Of a stretch of 64,000 bases of DNA, positions 36,027 to 49,018 are shown in pieces. Location of the stretch: assembly GCA_039707655.1 (NCBI GenBank), contig CM077673.1:2304001-2368000 (forward strand). The letters run 5' to 3'. The number at the start of each line of letters is the position of its first letter. Positions within the stretch are counted from its first letter, which is position 1. Position numbers and translations under genes: made by a program. The notes below the pieces were generated by a model. It made no database searches. It was not told the DNA's origin and saw nothing but the letters and a program-made list of their open reading frames with translations. Source of the DNA: Elymus sibiricus. Taxonomy: Eukaryota > Streptophyta > Magnoliopsida > Poales > Poaceae.

Positions 36027-39000
36027 TTTTGGGTCCCGGGGCGATCCAAACGTTCGGGGAACCCCGGGGTCCGCATACGGGGACCTGGCCAAAACTCGCA
36101 GATTTGGTCCATTCTTACCAGTTTTCTATGCTATTATTCACTGGTTTTCGGTAGTTGTGGTCGTCCGAACGTTCGGGGAAGCTCGGGATGCGGTTACGGG
36201 GACCTCGCCAAAACTAACAAATTTTGTCTGTTCCAGCCAGTTTTCTATGCTATTACTCACTGATTTTGGGTCCCGGGGTGATCCAAACGTTCGGGGAACC
36301 CCGGGGTCCGCTTACGGGGACTTCGCCAAAACTCGCAGATTTTTCCATTCTTACCAGTTTTCTGTGCTATTATTCACTGTTTTTTGGTTGTCGTGGTCGT
36401 CCAAACGTTCGGGGAAGCCCGTGGACCGGTTACGGGGACCTCGCCAAAACTTGCATATTTGGTCCATTCTTACCAGTTTTCTATGCTATTACTCATTGAT
36501 TTTGGGTCCCGGGGTGATCCAAACATTCGGGGAACCCCGCGGTCCGCTTACGGGGACTTCGACAAAACTCGTAGATTTGGTCCGTTCTTACCAGTTTTCT
36601 GTGCTATTATTCACTGTTTTTTGGTTGTCGTGGTCATCCAAACGTTCGGGGAAGCCCGTGGACCGGTTACGGGGACCTCGCCAAAACTCGCAGGTTTGGT
36701 CCATTCTTACCAGTTTTCTGTGCTATTATTCACTGTTTTTGGTTGTCGTGGTCGTCCGAACGTTCGGGGAAGCCCGTGGACCGGTTACGGGTACCTCACC
36801 AAAACTCGCAGATTTGGTCCATTCTTACAAGTTTTCTAAGCTATTATTCACTTTTTTTGGTTGTCGTGGTCGTCCGAACGTTCGGGGAAGCCCGGGGTCC
36901 GGTTACGGGGACCTCGCAAAAACTCGAAGATTTGGTCCATTCTTACCAGTTTTCTATGCTATTACTCACTCATTTTGGGTCCCGGGGCGATCCAAATGTT
37001 CGGGGAACCCCGGGGTCCGCTTATCGGGAGCTCGCCAAAACTCGCAGATTTTGTCCATTCTGACTAGATTTCTATGCTATCATTCACTGTTTTTCGGTTG
37101 TCGTGGTCGTCCGAACATTCGGGGAAGCCCGGGGTGCGGTTACGGGGACCTCGCCAAAACTAGCAGATTTTGTGTGTCCCGGCTAGTTTCCTATGCTATT
37201 ACTCACTAATTTTGGGTCCCGGGGCGATCCAAACGTTCGGGGAACCCCGGGGTCCGCATACGGGGACCTGGCCAAAACTCGCAGATTTGGTCCATTCTTA
37301 CCAGTTTTCAATGCTATTATTCAATGGTTTTTGGTAGTTGTGGTCGTCCGAACGTTCGGGGAAGCTCGGGATGCGGTTACGGGGACCTCGCCAAAACTAA
37401 CAAATTTTGTCTATTCCAGCCAGTTTTCTATGCTATTACTCACTGATTTTGGGTCCCGGGGTGATCCAAACGTTCGGGGAACCCCGGGGTCCGCTTACGG
37501 GGACTTCGCCAAAACTCACAGATTTTTCCATTCTTACCAGTTTTCTGTGCTATTATTCACTGTTTTTTGGTTGTCGTGGTCGTCCAAACGTTCGGGGAAG
37601 CCCGTGGACCGGTTACGGGGACCTCGCCAAAACTCGCATATTTGGTTCATTCTTACCAGTTTTCTATGCTATTACTCATTGATTTTGGGTCCCGGGGTGA
37701 TCCAAACATTCGGGGAACCCCGCGGTCCGCTTACGGGGACTTCGACAAAACTCGTAGATTTAGTCCGTTCTTACCAGTTTTCTGTGCTATTATTCACTGT
37801 TTTTTGGTTGTCGTGGTCATCCAAACGTTCGGGGAAGCCCGTGGACCGGTTACGGGGACCTCGCCAAAACTCGCAGGTTTGGTCCATTCTTACCAGTTTT
37901 CTGTGCTATTATTCACTGTTTTTGGTTGTCGTGGTCGTCCGAACGTTCGGGGAAGCCCGTGGACCGGTTACGGGTACCTCACCAAAACTCGCAGATTTGG
38001 TCCATTCTTACCAGTTTTCTAAGCTATTATTCACTTTTTTTGGTTGTCGTGGTCGTCCGAACGTTCGGGGAAGCCCGGGGTCCGGTTACGGGGACCTCGC
38101 AAAAACTCGAAGATTTGGTCCATTCTTACCAGTTTTCTATGCTATTACTCACTCATTTTGGGTCCCGGGGCGATCCAAATGTTCGGGGAACCCCGGGGTT
38201 CGCTTATCGGGAGCTCGCCAAAACTCGCAGATTTTGTCCATTCTGACTAGATTTCTATGCTATCATTCACTGTTTTTCGGTTGTCGTGGTCGTCCGAACA
38301 TTCGGGGAAGCCCGGGGTGCGGTTACGGGGACCTCGCCAAAACTAGCAGATTTTGTGTGTCCCGGCTAGTTTCCTATGCTATTACTCACTAATTTTGGGT
38401 CCCGGGGCGATCCAAACGTTCGGGGAACCCCGGGGTCCGCATACGGGGACCTGGCCAAAACTCGCAGATTTGGTCCATTCTTACCAGTTTTCAATGCTAT
38501 TATTCAATGGTTTTTGGTAGTTGTGGTCGTCCGAACGTTCGGGGAAGCTCGGGATGCGGTTACGGGGACCTCGCCAAAACTAACAAATTTTGTCTATTCC
38601 AGCCAGTTTTCTATGCTATTACTCACTGATTTTGGGTCCCGGGGTGATCCAAACGTTCGGGGAACCCCGGGGTCCGCTTACGGGGACTTCGCCAAAACTC
38701 GCAGATTTTTCCATTCTTACCAGTTTTCTGTGCTATTATTCACTGTTTTTTGGTTGTCGTGGTCGTCCAAACGTTCGGGGAAGCCCGTGGACCGGTTACG
38801 GGGACCTCGCCAAAACTCACAGATTTGGTCCATTCTTACCTGTTTTCTATGCTATTACTCAGTGATTTTGGTTCCCGAGGCGATCCAAATGTTCGGGGAA
38901 CCCCGGAGTCCGCTTACTGGGACCTCGCCAAAACTCGCAGATTTTGTCCATTCTGACCAGATTTCTATGCTATTATTCACTGTTTTTTTGTTGTCGTGGT

Positions 39001-40400
39001 CGTCCGAACATTCGGGGAAGCCCGTGGACCGGTTACGAGGACCTCGCCAAACTAGCAGATTTTGCCTGTTCTGGCCAGTTTTCTATGCTACTACTCACTA
39101 ATTTTGGGTCTCGGGGCGATCCAAAAGTTCGGGAAACCCCGGGGTCTGCTTACGAGCACCTCGCCAAAACTCGCAGATTTGGTCCATTCTTACCAGTTTT
39201 CTAAGCTATTATTCACTGTTTTTTGGTGGTTGTGGTCGTCCGAACGTTCGGGGAAGCCCGAGGTCCGGTTACGGGGACCTCGCAAAAACTCGAAGATTTG
39301 GTCCATTCTTACCAATTTTCTATGCTATTACTCACTCATTTTGGGTCCCGGGGCGATCCAAATGTTCGGGGAACCCCGGGGTCCGCTTATGGGGAGCTCG
39401 CCAAAACTCGCAGATTTTGTCCATTCTGACCAGATTTCTATGCTATCATTCACTGTTTTTCGGTAGTCGTGGTCGTCCGAACATTCGGGGAAGCCCGGGG
39501 TGCGGTTACGGGGACCTCACCAAAACTAGCAGATTTTGTGTGTCCCGGCTAGTTTCCTATGCTATTACTCACTAATTTTGGGTCCCGGGGCGATCCAAAC
39601 GTTCGGGGAACCCCGGGGTCCGCATACGGGGACCTGGCCAAAACTCGCAGATTTGGTCCATTCTTACCAGTTTTCTATGCTATTATTCACTGGTTTTTGG
39701 TAGTTGTGGTCGTCCGAACGTTCGGGGAAGCTCGGGATGCGGTTACGGGGACCTCGCCAAAACTAACAAATTTTGTCTGTTCCAGCCAGTTTTCTATGCT
39801 ATTACTCACTGATTTTGGGTCCCGGGGTGATCCAAACGTTCGGGGAACCCCGGGGTCCGCTTACGGGGACTTCGCCAAAACTCGCAGATTTTTCCATTCT
39901 TACCAGTTTTCTGTGCTATTATTCACTGTTTTTTGGTTGTCGTGGTCGTCCAAACGTTCGGGGAAGCCCGTGGACCGGTTACGGGGACCTCGCCAAAACT
40001 CGCATATTTGGTCCATTCTTACCAGTTTTCCATGCTATTACTCATTGATTTTGGGTCCCGGGGTGATCCAAACATTCGGGGAACCCCGCGGTCCGCTTAC
40101 GGGGACTTCGACAAAACTCGTAGATTTGGTCCGTTCTTACCAGTTTTCTGTGCTATTATTCACTGTTTTTTGGTTGTCGTGGTCGTCCAAACGTTCGGGG
40201 AAGCCCGTGGACCAGTTACGGGGACCTCGCCAAAACTCGCAGGTTTGGTCCATTCTTACCAGTTTTCTTTGCTATTATTCACTGTTTTTGGTTGTCGTGG
40301 TCGTCCGAACGTTCGGGGAAGCCCGTGGACCGGTTACGGGGACCTCACCAAAACTCGCAGATTTGGTCCATTCTTACCAGTTTTCTAAGCTATTATTCAC

Positions 40401-40512
40401 TTTTTTTGGTCGTCCGAACGTTCGGGGAAGCCCGGGGTCCGGTTACGGGGACCTCGCAAAAACTCGAAGATTTGGTCCATTCTTACCAGTTTTCTATGCT
40501 ATTACTCACTCA
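40401..40512 (+). repeat. Shortened B14 monomer with 9-bp deletion, copy 1
   Basis: 112 bp. The normal ggttgtcgtggtcgtcc is reduced to ggtcgtcc, removing nine bases between two GGT triplets, as expected from replication slippage. The identical deletion is at 46897-47008, 6,496 bp downstream, and nowhere else in the window. It is therefore a marker of the super-block. Confidence 0.9.
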
Positions 40513-41204
40513 TTTTGGGTCCCGGGGCGATCCAAACGTTCGGGGAACCCCGGGGTCCGCTTACGGGGACTTCGCCAAAACTCGCAGATTTTTCCATTCT
40601 TACCAGTTTTCTGTGCTATTATTCACTGTTTTTTGGTTGTCGTGGTCGTCCAAACGTTCGGGGAAGCCCGTGGACCGGTTACGGGGACCTCGCCAAAACT
40701 CACAGATTTGGTCCATTCTTACCTGTTTTCTATGCTATTACTCAGTGATTTTGGTTCCCGAGGCGATCCAAATGTTCGGGGAACCCCGGAGTCCGCTTAC
40801 TGGGACCTCGCCAAAACTCGCAGATTTTGTCCATTCTGACCAGATTTCTATGCTATTATTCACTGTTTTTTTGTTGTCGTGGTCGTCCGAACATTCGGGG
40901 AAGCCCGTGGACCGGTTACGGGGACCTCGCCAAACTAGCAGATTTTGCCTGTTCTGGCCAGTTTTCTATGCTACTACTCACTAATTTTGGGTCTCGGGGC
41001 GATCCAAAAGTTCGGGAAACCCCGGGGTCTGCTTACGAGCACCTCGCCAAAACTCGCAGATTTGGTCCATTCTTACCAGTTTTCTAAGCTATTATTCACT
41101 GTTTTTTGGTGGTTGTGGTCGTCCGAACGTTCGGGGAAGCCCGGGGTCCGGTTACGGGGACCTCGCAAAAACTCGAAGATTTGGTCCATTCTTACCAATT
41201 TTCT

Positions 41205-41240
41205 ATGCTATTACTCACTAATTTTGGGTCCCGGGGCGAT
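41205..41240 (+). repeat. HOR junction lacking the B16 marker, copy 1
   Basis: Here B14 (caattttctatgctattac, then tcactaa) runs straight into A1 (ttttgggtcccggggcgatc, gtccgcatac). A15 and B16 are absent, so the usual gtgtgtcccggctag marker is missing. B14 normally ends tcactca and B16 ends tcactaa. The join therefore falls in the common tatgctattactcact block, and the new B14 has acquired the B16 ending. Confidence 0.88.
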
Positions 41241-44200
41241 CCAAACGTTCGGGGAACCCCGGGGTCCGCATACGGGGACCTGGCCAAAACTCGCAGATTT
41301 GGTCCATTCTTACCAGTTTTCTATGCTATTATTCACTGTTTTTCGGTTGTCGTGGTCGTCCGAACATTCGGGGAAGCCCGGGGTGCGGTTACGGGGACCT
41401 CGCCAAAACTAACAAATTTTGTCTGTTCCAGCCAGTTTTCTATGCTATTACTCACTGATTTTGGGTCCCGGCGTGATCCAAACGTTCGGGGAACCCCGGG
41501 GTCCGCTTACGGGGACTTCGCCAAAACTCGCAGATTTTTCCATTCTTACCAGTTTTCTGTGCTATTATTCACTGTTTTTTGGTTGTCGTGGTCGTCCAAA
41601 CGTTCGGGGAAGCCCGTGGACCGGTTACGGGGACCTCGCCAAAACTCACAGATTCGGTCCATTCTTACCTGTTTTCTATGCTATTACTCAGTGATTTTGG
41701 TTCCCGGGGCGATCCAAATGTTCGGCGAACCCCGGAGTCCGCTTACTGGGACCTCGCCAAAACTCGCAGATTTTGTCCATTCTGACCAGATTTCTATGCT
41801 ATTATTCACTGTTTTTTTGTTGTCGTGGTCGTCCGAACATTCGGGGAATCCCGTGGACCGGTTACAGGGACCTCGCCAAAACTAGCAGATTTTGCCTGTT
41901 CCGGCCAGTTTTCTATGCTACTACTCACAAATTTTGGGTCTGGGGGCGATCCAAACGTTCGGGGAACCCCGGGGTCCGCTTACGGGCACCTCGCCAAAAC
42001 TCGCAGATTTGGTCCATTCTGACCAGTTTTCTATGCTATTATTCACTGTTTTTGGTTGTCGTGGTCGTCCGAACGTTCGGGGAAGCCCGTGGACCGGTTA
42101 CGGGGACCTCAGCAAAACTCGCAGATTTGGTCCATTCTTACCAGTTTTCTAATCTATTATTCACTTTTTTTGGTTGTCGTGGTCGTCCGAACGTTCGGGG
42201 AAGCCCGGGGTCCGGTTACGGGGACCGCGCAAAAACTCAAAGATTTGGTCCATTCTTACCAGTTTTCTATGCTATTACTCACTCATTTTGGGTCCCGGGG
42301 CGATCCAAATGTTCGGGGAACCCCGGGGTCCGCTTATGGGGAGCTCGCCAAAACTCGCAGATTTTGTCCATTCTGACCAGATTTCTATGCTATCATTCAC
42401 TGTTTTTCGGTAGTCGTGGTCGTCCGAACATTCGGGGAAGCCCGGGGTGCGGTTACGGGGACCTCGCCAAAACTAGCAGATTTTGTGTGTCCCGGCTAGT
42501 TTCCTATGCTATTACTCACTAATTTTGGGTCCCGGGGCGATCCAAACGTTCGGGGAACCCCGGGGTCCGCATACGGGGACCTGGCCAAAACTCGCAGATT
42601 TGGTCCATTCTTACCAGTTTTCAATGCTATTATTCAATGGTTTTTGGTAGTTGTGGTCGTCCGAACGTTCGGGGAAGCTCGGGATGCGGTTACGGGGACC
42701 TCGCCAAAACTAACAAATTTTGTCTGTTCCAGCCAGTTTTCTATGCTATTACTCACTGATTTTGGGTCCCGGGGTGATCCAAACGTTCGGGGAACCCCGG
42801 GGTCCGCTTACGGGGACTTCGCCAAAACTCGCAGATTTTTCCATTCTTACCAGTTTTCTGTGCTATTATTCACTGTTTTTTGGTTGTCGTGGTCGTCCAA
42901 ACGTTCGGGGAAGCCCGTGGACCGGTTACGGGGACCTCGCCAAAACTCGCATATTTGGTCCATTCTTACCAGTTTTCTATGCTATTACTCATTGATTTTG
43001 GGTCCCGGGGTGATCCAAACATTCGGGGAACCCCGCGGTCCGCTTACGGGGACTTCGACAAAACTCGTAGATTTGGTCCGTTCTTACCAGTTTTCTGTGC
43101 TATTATTCACTGTTTTTTGGTTGTCGTGGTCATCCAAACGTTCGGGGAAGCCCGTGGACCGGTTACGGGGACCTCGCCAAAACTCGCAGGTTTGGTCCAT
43201 TCTTACCAGTTTTCTGTGCTATTATTCACTGTTTTTGGTTGTCGTGGTCGTCCGAACGTTCGGGGAAGCCCGTGGACCGGTTACGGGTACCTCACCAAAA
43301 CTCGCAGATTTGGTCCATTCTTACAAGTTTTCTAAGCTATTATTCACTTTTTTTGGTTGTCGTGGTCGTCCGAACGTTCGGGGAAGCCCGGGGTCCGGTT
43401 ACGGGGACCTCGCAAAAACTCGAAGATTTGGTCCATTCTTACCAGTTTTCTATGCTATTACTCACTCATTTTGGGTCCCGGGGCGATCCAAATGTTCGGG
43501 GAACCCCGGGGTCCGCTTATCGGGAGCTCGCCAAAACTCGCAGATTTTGTCCATTCTGACTAGATTTCTATGCTATCATTCACTGTTTTTCGGTTGTCGT
43601 GGTCGTCCGAACATTCGGGGAAGCCCGGGGTGCGGTTACGGGGACCTCGCCAAAACTAGCAGATTTTGTGTGTCCCGGCTAGTTTCCTATGCTATTACTC
43701 ACTAATTTTGGGTCCCGGGGCGATCCAAACGTTCGGGGAACCCCGGGGTCCGCATACGGGGACCTGGCCAAAACTCGCAGATTTGGTCCATTCTTACCAG
43801 TTTTCAATGCTATTATTCAATGGTTTTTGGTAGTTGTGGTCGTCCGAACGTTCGGGGAAGCTCGGGATGCGGTTACGGGGACCTCGCCAAAACTAACAAA
43901 TTTTGTCTATTCCAGCCAGTTTTCTATGCTATTACTCACTGATTTTGGGTCCCGGGGTGATCCAAACGTTCGGGGAACCCCGGGGTCCGCTTACGGGGAC
44001 TTCGCCAAAACTCACAGATTTTTCCATTCTTACCAGTTTTCTGTGCTATTATTCACTGTTTTTTTGTTGTCGTGGTCGTCCAAACGTTCGGGGAAGCCCG
44101 TGGACCGGTTACGGGGACCTCGCCAAAACTCGCATATTTGGTTCATTCTTACCAGTTTTCTATGCTATTACTCATTGATTTTGGGTCCCGGGGTGATCCA

Positions 44201-46896
44201 AACATTCGGGGAACCCCGCGGTCCGCTTACGGGGACTTCGACAAAACTCGTAGATTTAGTCCGTTCTTACCAGTTTTCTGTGCTATTATTCACTGTTTTT
44301 TGGTTGTCGTGGTCATCCAAACGTTCGGGGAAGCCCGTGGACCGGTTACGGGGACCTCGCCAAAACTCGCAGGTTTGGTCCATTCTTACCAGTTTTCTGT
44401 GCTATTATTCACTGTTTTTGGTTGTCGTGGTCGTCCGAACGTTCGGGGAAGCCCGTGGACCGGTTACGGGTACCTCACCAAAACTCGCAGATTTGGTCCA
44501 TTCTTACCAGTTTTCTAAGCTATTATTCACTTTTTTTGGTTGTCGTGGTCGTCCGAACGTTCGGGGAAGCCCGGGGTCCGGTTACGGGGACCTCGCAAAA
44601 ACTCGAAGATTTGGTCCATTCTTACCAGTTTTCTATGCTATTACTCACTCATTTTGGGTCCCGGGGCGATCCAAATGTTCGGGGAACCCCGGGGTTCGCT
44701 TATCGGGAGCTCGCCAAAACTCGCAGATTTTGTCCATTCTGACTAGATTTCTATGCTATCATTCACTGTTTTTCGGTTGTCGTGGTCGTCCGAACATTCG
44801 GGGAAGCCCGGGGTGCGGTTACGGGGACCTCGCCAAAACTAGCAGATTTTGTGTGTCCCGGCTAGTTTCCTATGCTATTACTCACTAATTTTGGGTCCCG
44901 GGGCGATCCAAACGTTCGGGGAACCCCGGGGTCCGCATACGGGGACCTGGCCAAAACTCGCAGATTTGGTCCATTCTTACCAGTTTTCAATGCTATTATT
45001 CAATGGTTTTTGGTAGTTGTGGTCGTCCGAACGTTCGGGGAAGCTCGGGATGCGGTTACGGGGACCTCGCCAAAACTAACAAATTTTGTCTATTCCAGCC
45101 AGTTTTCTATGCTATTACTCACTGATTTTGGGTCCCGGGGTGATCCAAACGTTCGGGGAACCCCGGGGTCCGCTTACGGGGACTTCGCCAAAACTCGCAG
45201 ATTTTTCCATTCTTACCAGTTTTCTGTGCTATTATTCACTGTTTTTTGGTTGTCGTGGTCGTCCAAACGTTCGGGGAAGCCCGTGGACCGGTTACGGGGA
45301 CCTCGCCAAAACTCACAGATTTGGTCCATTCTTACCTGTTTTCTATGCTATTACTCAGTGATTTTGGTTCCCGAGGCGATCCAAATGTTCGGGGAACCCC
45401 GGAGTCCGCTTACTGGGACCTCGCCAAAACTCGCAGATTTTGTCCATTCTGACCAGATTTCTATGCTATTATTCACTGTTTTTTTGTTGTCGTGGTCGTC
45501 CGAACATTCGGGGAAGCCCGTGGACCGGTTACGAGGACCTCGCCAAACTAGCAGATTTTGCCTGTTCTGGCCAGTTTTCTATGCTACTACTCACTAATTT
45601 TGGGTCTCGGGGCGATCCAAAAGTTCGGGAAACCCCGGGGTCTGCTTACGAGCACCTCGCCAAAACTCGCAGATTTGGTCCATTCTTACCAGTTTTCTAA
45701 GCTATTATTCACTGTTTTTTGGTGGTTGTGGTCGTCCGAACGTTCGGGGAAGCCCGAGGTCCGGTTACGGGGACCTCGCAAAAACTCGAAGATTTGGTCC
45801 ATTCTTACCAATTTTCTATGCTATTACTCACTCATTTTGGGTCCCGGGGCGATCCAAATGTTCGGGGAACCCCGGGGTCCGCTTATGGGGAGCTCGCCAA
45901 AACTCGCAGATTTTGTCCATTCTGACCAGATTTCTATGCTATCATTCACTGTTTTTCGGTAGTCGTGGTCGTCCGAACATTCGGGGAAGCCCGGGGTGCG
46001 GTTACGGGGACCTCACCAAAACTAGCAGATTTTGTGTGTCCCGGCTAGTTTCCTATGCTATTACTCACTAATTTTGGGTCCCGGGGCGATCCAAACGTTC
46101 GGGGAACCCCGGGGTCCGCATACGGGGACCTGGCCAAAACTCGCAGATTTGGTCCATTCTTACCAGTTTTCTATGCTATTATTCACTGGTTTTTGGTAGT
46201 TGTGGTCGTCCGAACGTTCGGGGAAGCTCGGGATGCGGTTACGGGGACCTCGCCAAAACTAACAAATTTTGTCTGTTCCAGCCAGTTTTCTATGCTATTA
46301 CTCACTGATTTTGGGTCCCGGGGTGATCCAAACGTTCGGGGAACCCCGGGGTCCGCTTACGGGGACTTCGCCAAAACTCGCAGATTTTTCCATTCTTACC
46401 AGTTTTCTGTGCTATTATTCACTGTTTTTTGGTTGTCGTGGTCGTCCAAACGTTCGGGGAAGCCCGTGGACCGGTTACGGGGACCTCGCCAAAACTCGCA
46501 TATTTGGTCCATTCTTACCAGTTTTCCATGCTATTACTCATTGATTTTGGGTCCCGGGGTGATCCAAACATTCGGGGAACCCCGCGGTCCGCTTACGGGG
46601 ACTTCGACAAAACTCGTAGATTTGGTCCGTTCTTACCAGTTTTCTGTGCTATTATTCACTGTTTTTTGGTTGTCGTGGTCGTCCAAACGTTCGGGGAAGC
46701 CCGTGGACCGGTTACGGGGACCTCGCCAAAACTCGCAGGTTTGGTCCATTCTTACCAGTTTTCTTTGCTATTATTCACTGTTTTTGGTTGTCGTGGTCGT
46801 CCGAACGTTCGGGGAAGCCCGTGGACCGGTTACGGGGACCTCACCAAAACTCGCAGATTTGGTCCATTCTTACCAGTTTTCTAAGCTATTATTCAC

Positions 46897-47008
46897 TTTT
46901 TTTGGTCGTCCGAACGTTCGGGGAAGCCCGGGGTCCGGTTACGGGGACCTCGCAAAAACTCGAAGATTTGGTCCATTCTTACCAGTTTTCTATGCTATTA
47001 CTCACTCA
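46897..47008 (+). repeat. Shortened B14 monomer with 9-bp deletion, copy 2
   Basis: Identical to 40401-40512, with ggtcgtcc at 46904-46911 in place of the full 17-base form. It is followed by the same A15/A4 hybrid monomer. Confidence 0.9.
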
Positions 47009-47700
47009 TTTTGGGTCCCGGGGCGATCCAAACGTTCGGGGAACCCCGGGGTCCGCTTACGGGGACTTCGCCAAAACTCGCAGATTTTTCCATTCTTACC
47101 AGTTTTCTGTGCTATTATTCACTGTTTTTTGGTTGTCGTGGTCGTCCAAACGTTCGGGGAAGCCCGTGGACCGGTTACGGGGACCTCGCCAAAACTCACA
47201 GATTTGGTCCATTCTTACCTGTTTTCTATGCTATTACTCAGTGATTTTGGTTCCCGAGGCGATCCAAATGTTCGGGGAACCCCGGAGTCCGCTTACTGGG
47301 ACCTCGCCAAAACTCGCAGATTTTGTCCATTCTGACCAGATTTCTATGCTATTATTCACTGTTTTTTTGTTGTCGTGGTCGTCCGAACATTCGGGGAAGC
47401 CCGTGGACCGGTTACGGGGACCTCGCCAAACTAGCAGATTTTGCCTGTTCTGGCCAGTTTTCTATGCTACTACTCACTAATTTTGGGTCTCGGGGCGATC
47501 CAAAAGTTCGGGAAACCCCGGGGTCTGCTTACGAGCACCTCGCCAAAACTCGCAGATTTGGTCCATTCTTACCAGTTTTCTAAGCTATTATTCACTGTTT
47601 TTTGGTGGTTGTGGTCGTCCGAACGTTCGGGGAAGCCCGGGGTCCGGTTACGGGGACCTCGCAAAAACTCGAAGATTTGGTCCATTCTTACCAATTTTCT

Positions 47701-47736
47701 ATGCTATTACTCACTAATTTTGGGTCCCGGGGCGAT
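47701..47736 (+). repeat. HOR junction lacking the B16 marker, copy 2
   Basis: Same direct B14-to-A1 join as at 41205-41240, shifted by 6,496 bp. The 14-mer ahead of it (46072-47717) would be a 16-mer like 10711-12602 if A15 and B16 were present. Confidence 0.88.
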
Positions 47737-49018
47737 CCAAACGTTCGGGGAACCCCGGGGTCCGCATACGGGGACCTGGCCAAAACTCGCAGATTTGGTC
47801 CATTCTTACCAGTTTTCTATGCTATTATTCACTGTTTTTCGGTTGTCGTGGTCGTCCGAACATTCGGGGAAGCCCGGGGTGCGGTTACGGGGACCTCGCC
47901 AAAACTAACAAATTTTGTCTGTTCCAGCCAGTTTTCTATGCTATTACTCACTGATTTTGGGTCCCGGCGTGATCCAAACGTTCGGGGAACCCCGGGGTCC
48001 GCTTACGGGGACTTCGCCAAAACTCGCAGATTTTTCCATTCTTACCAGTTTTCTGTGCTATTATTCACTGTTTTTTGGTTGTCGTGGTCGTCCAAACGTT
48101 CGGGGAAGCCCGTGGACCGGTTACGGGGACCTCGCCAAAACTCACAGATTCGGTCCATTCTTACCTGTTTTCTATGCTATTACTCAGTGATTTTGGTTCC
48201 CGGGGCGATCCAAATGTTCGGCGAACCCCGGAGTCCGCTTACTGGGACCTCGCCAAAACTCGCAGATTTTGTCCATTCTGACCAGATTTCTATGCTATTA
48301 TTCACTGTTTTTTTGTTGTCGTGGTCGTCCGAACATTCGGGGAATCCCGTGGACCGGTTACAGGGACCTCGCCAAAACTAGCAGATTTTGCCTGTTCCGG
48401 CCAGTTTTCTATGCTACTACTCACAAATTTTGGGTCTGGGGGCGATCCAAACGTTCGGGGAACCCCGGGGTCCGCTTACGGGCACCTCGCCAAAACTCGC
48501 AGATTTGGTCCATTCTGACCAGTTTTCTATGCTATTATTCACTGTTTTTGGTTGTCGTGGTCGTCCGAACGTTCGGGGAAGCCCGTGGACCGGTTACGGG
48601 GACCTCAGCAAAACTCGCAGATTTGGTCCATTCTTACCAGTTTTCTAATCTATTATTCACTTTTTTTGGTTGTCGTGGTCGTCCGAACGTTCGGGGAAGC
48701 CCGGGGTCCGGTTACGGGGACCGCGCAAAAACTCAAAGATTTGGTCCATTCTTACCAGTTTTCTATGCTATTACTCACTCATTTTGGGTCCCGGGGCGAT
48801 CCAAATGTTCGGGGAACCCCGGGGTCCGCTTATGGGGAGCTCGCCAAAACTCGCAGATTTTGTCCATTCTGACCAGATTTCTATGCTATCATTCACTGTT
48901 TTTCGGTAGTCGTGGTCGTCCGAACATTCGGGGAAGCCCGGGGTGCGGTTACGGGGACCTCGCCAAAACTAGCAGATTTTGTGTGTCCCGGCTAGTTTCC
49001 TATGCTATTACTCACTAA

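Larger units (their letters stand above)
36027..42522 (+). repeat. 6,496-bp super-block, copy 1 (10+10+10+14+11 monomers)
   Basis: Units: 36027-37209 (B-B-B 10-mer), 37210-38392 (B-B-B 10-mer), 38393-39575 (alternating 10-mer), 39576-41221 (14-mer with a 9-bp deletion), 41222-42522 (11-mer). Private bases repeated in copy 2 at exactly +6,496 include acaagttttc at 36827, gttacgggtacc in B17, gtctattcc at 37410 and 38593, atttagtccg at 37760, gttttccatgc at 40025, and the 9-bp deletion at 40408-40410. The first ~200 bp differ from copy 2 (ctatgctattattcactgg here, caatgctattattcaatgg there), so the duplication endpoint lies inside the first unit. Confidence 0.93.
42523..49018 (+). repeat. 6,496-bp super-block, copy 2 (10+10+10+14+11 monomers)
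   Basis: Units: 42523-43705, 43706-44888, 44889-46071, 46072-47717, 47718-49018. Monomer orders match copy 1. A few bases differ: the first B5' has cgcatattt where copy 1 has ttgcatattt (near 36450), the second unit has tttttttgttgtcg near 44060 where copy 1 has ttttttggttgtcg, and 46700-46706 reads ggaccgg where copy 1 has ggaccag (near 40213). These differences argue against an assembly that simply repeated one read-supported block. Confidence 0.93.

Noticed and set aside
36027..49018. The 6.5-kb duplication as a pure assembly artefact
   Set aside because: The two copies differ at several bases (for example near 36450/42946, 40213/46709 and 37564/44060) and have different left ends, so they are not one block written twice. 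Read support would still be needed to be certain.
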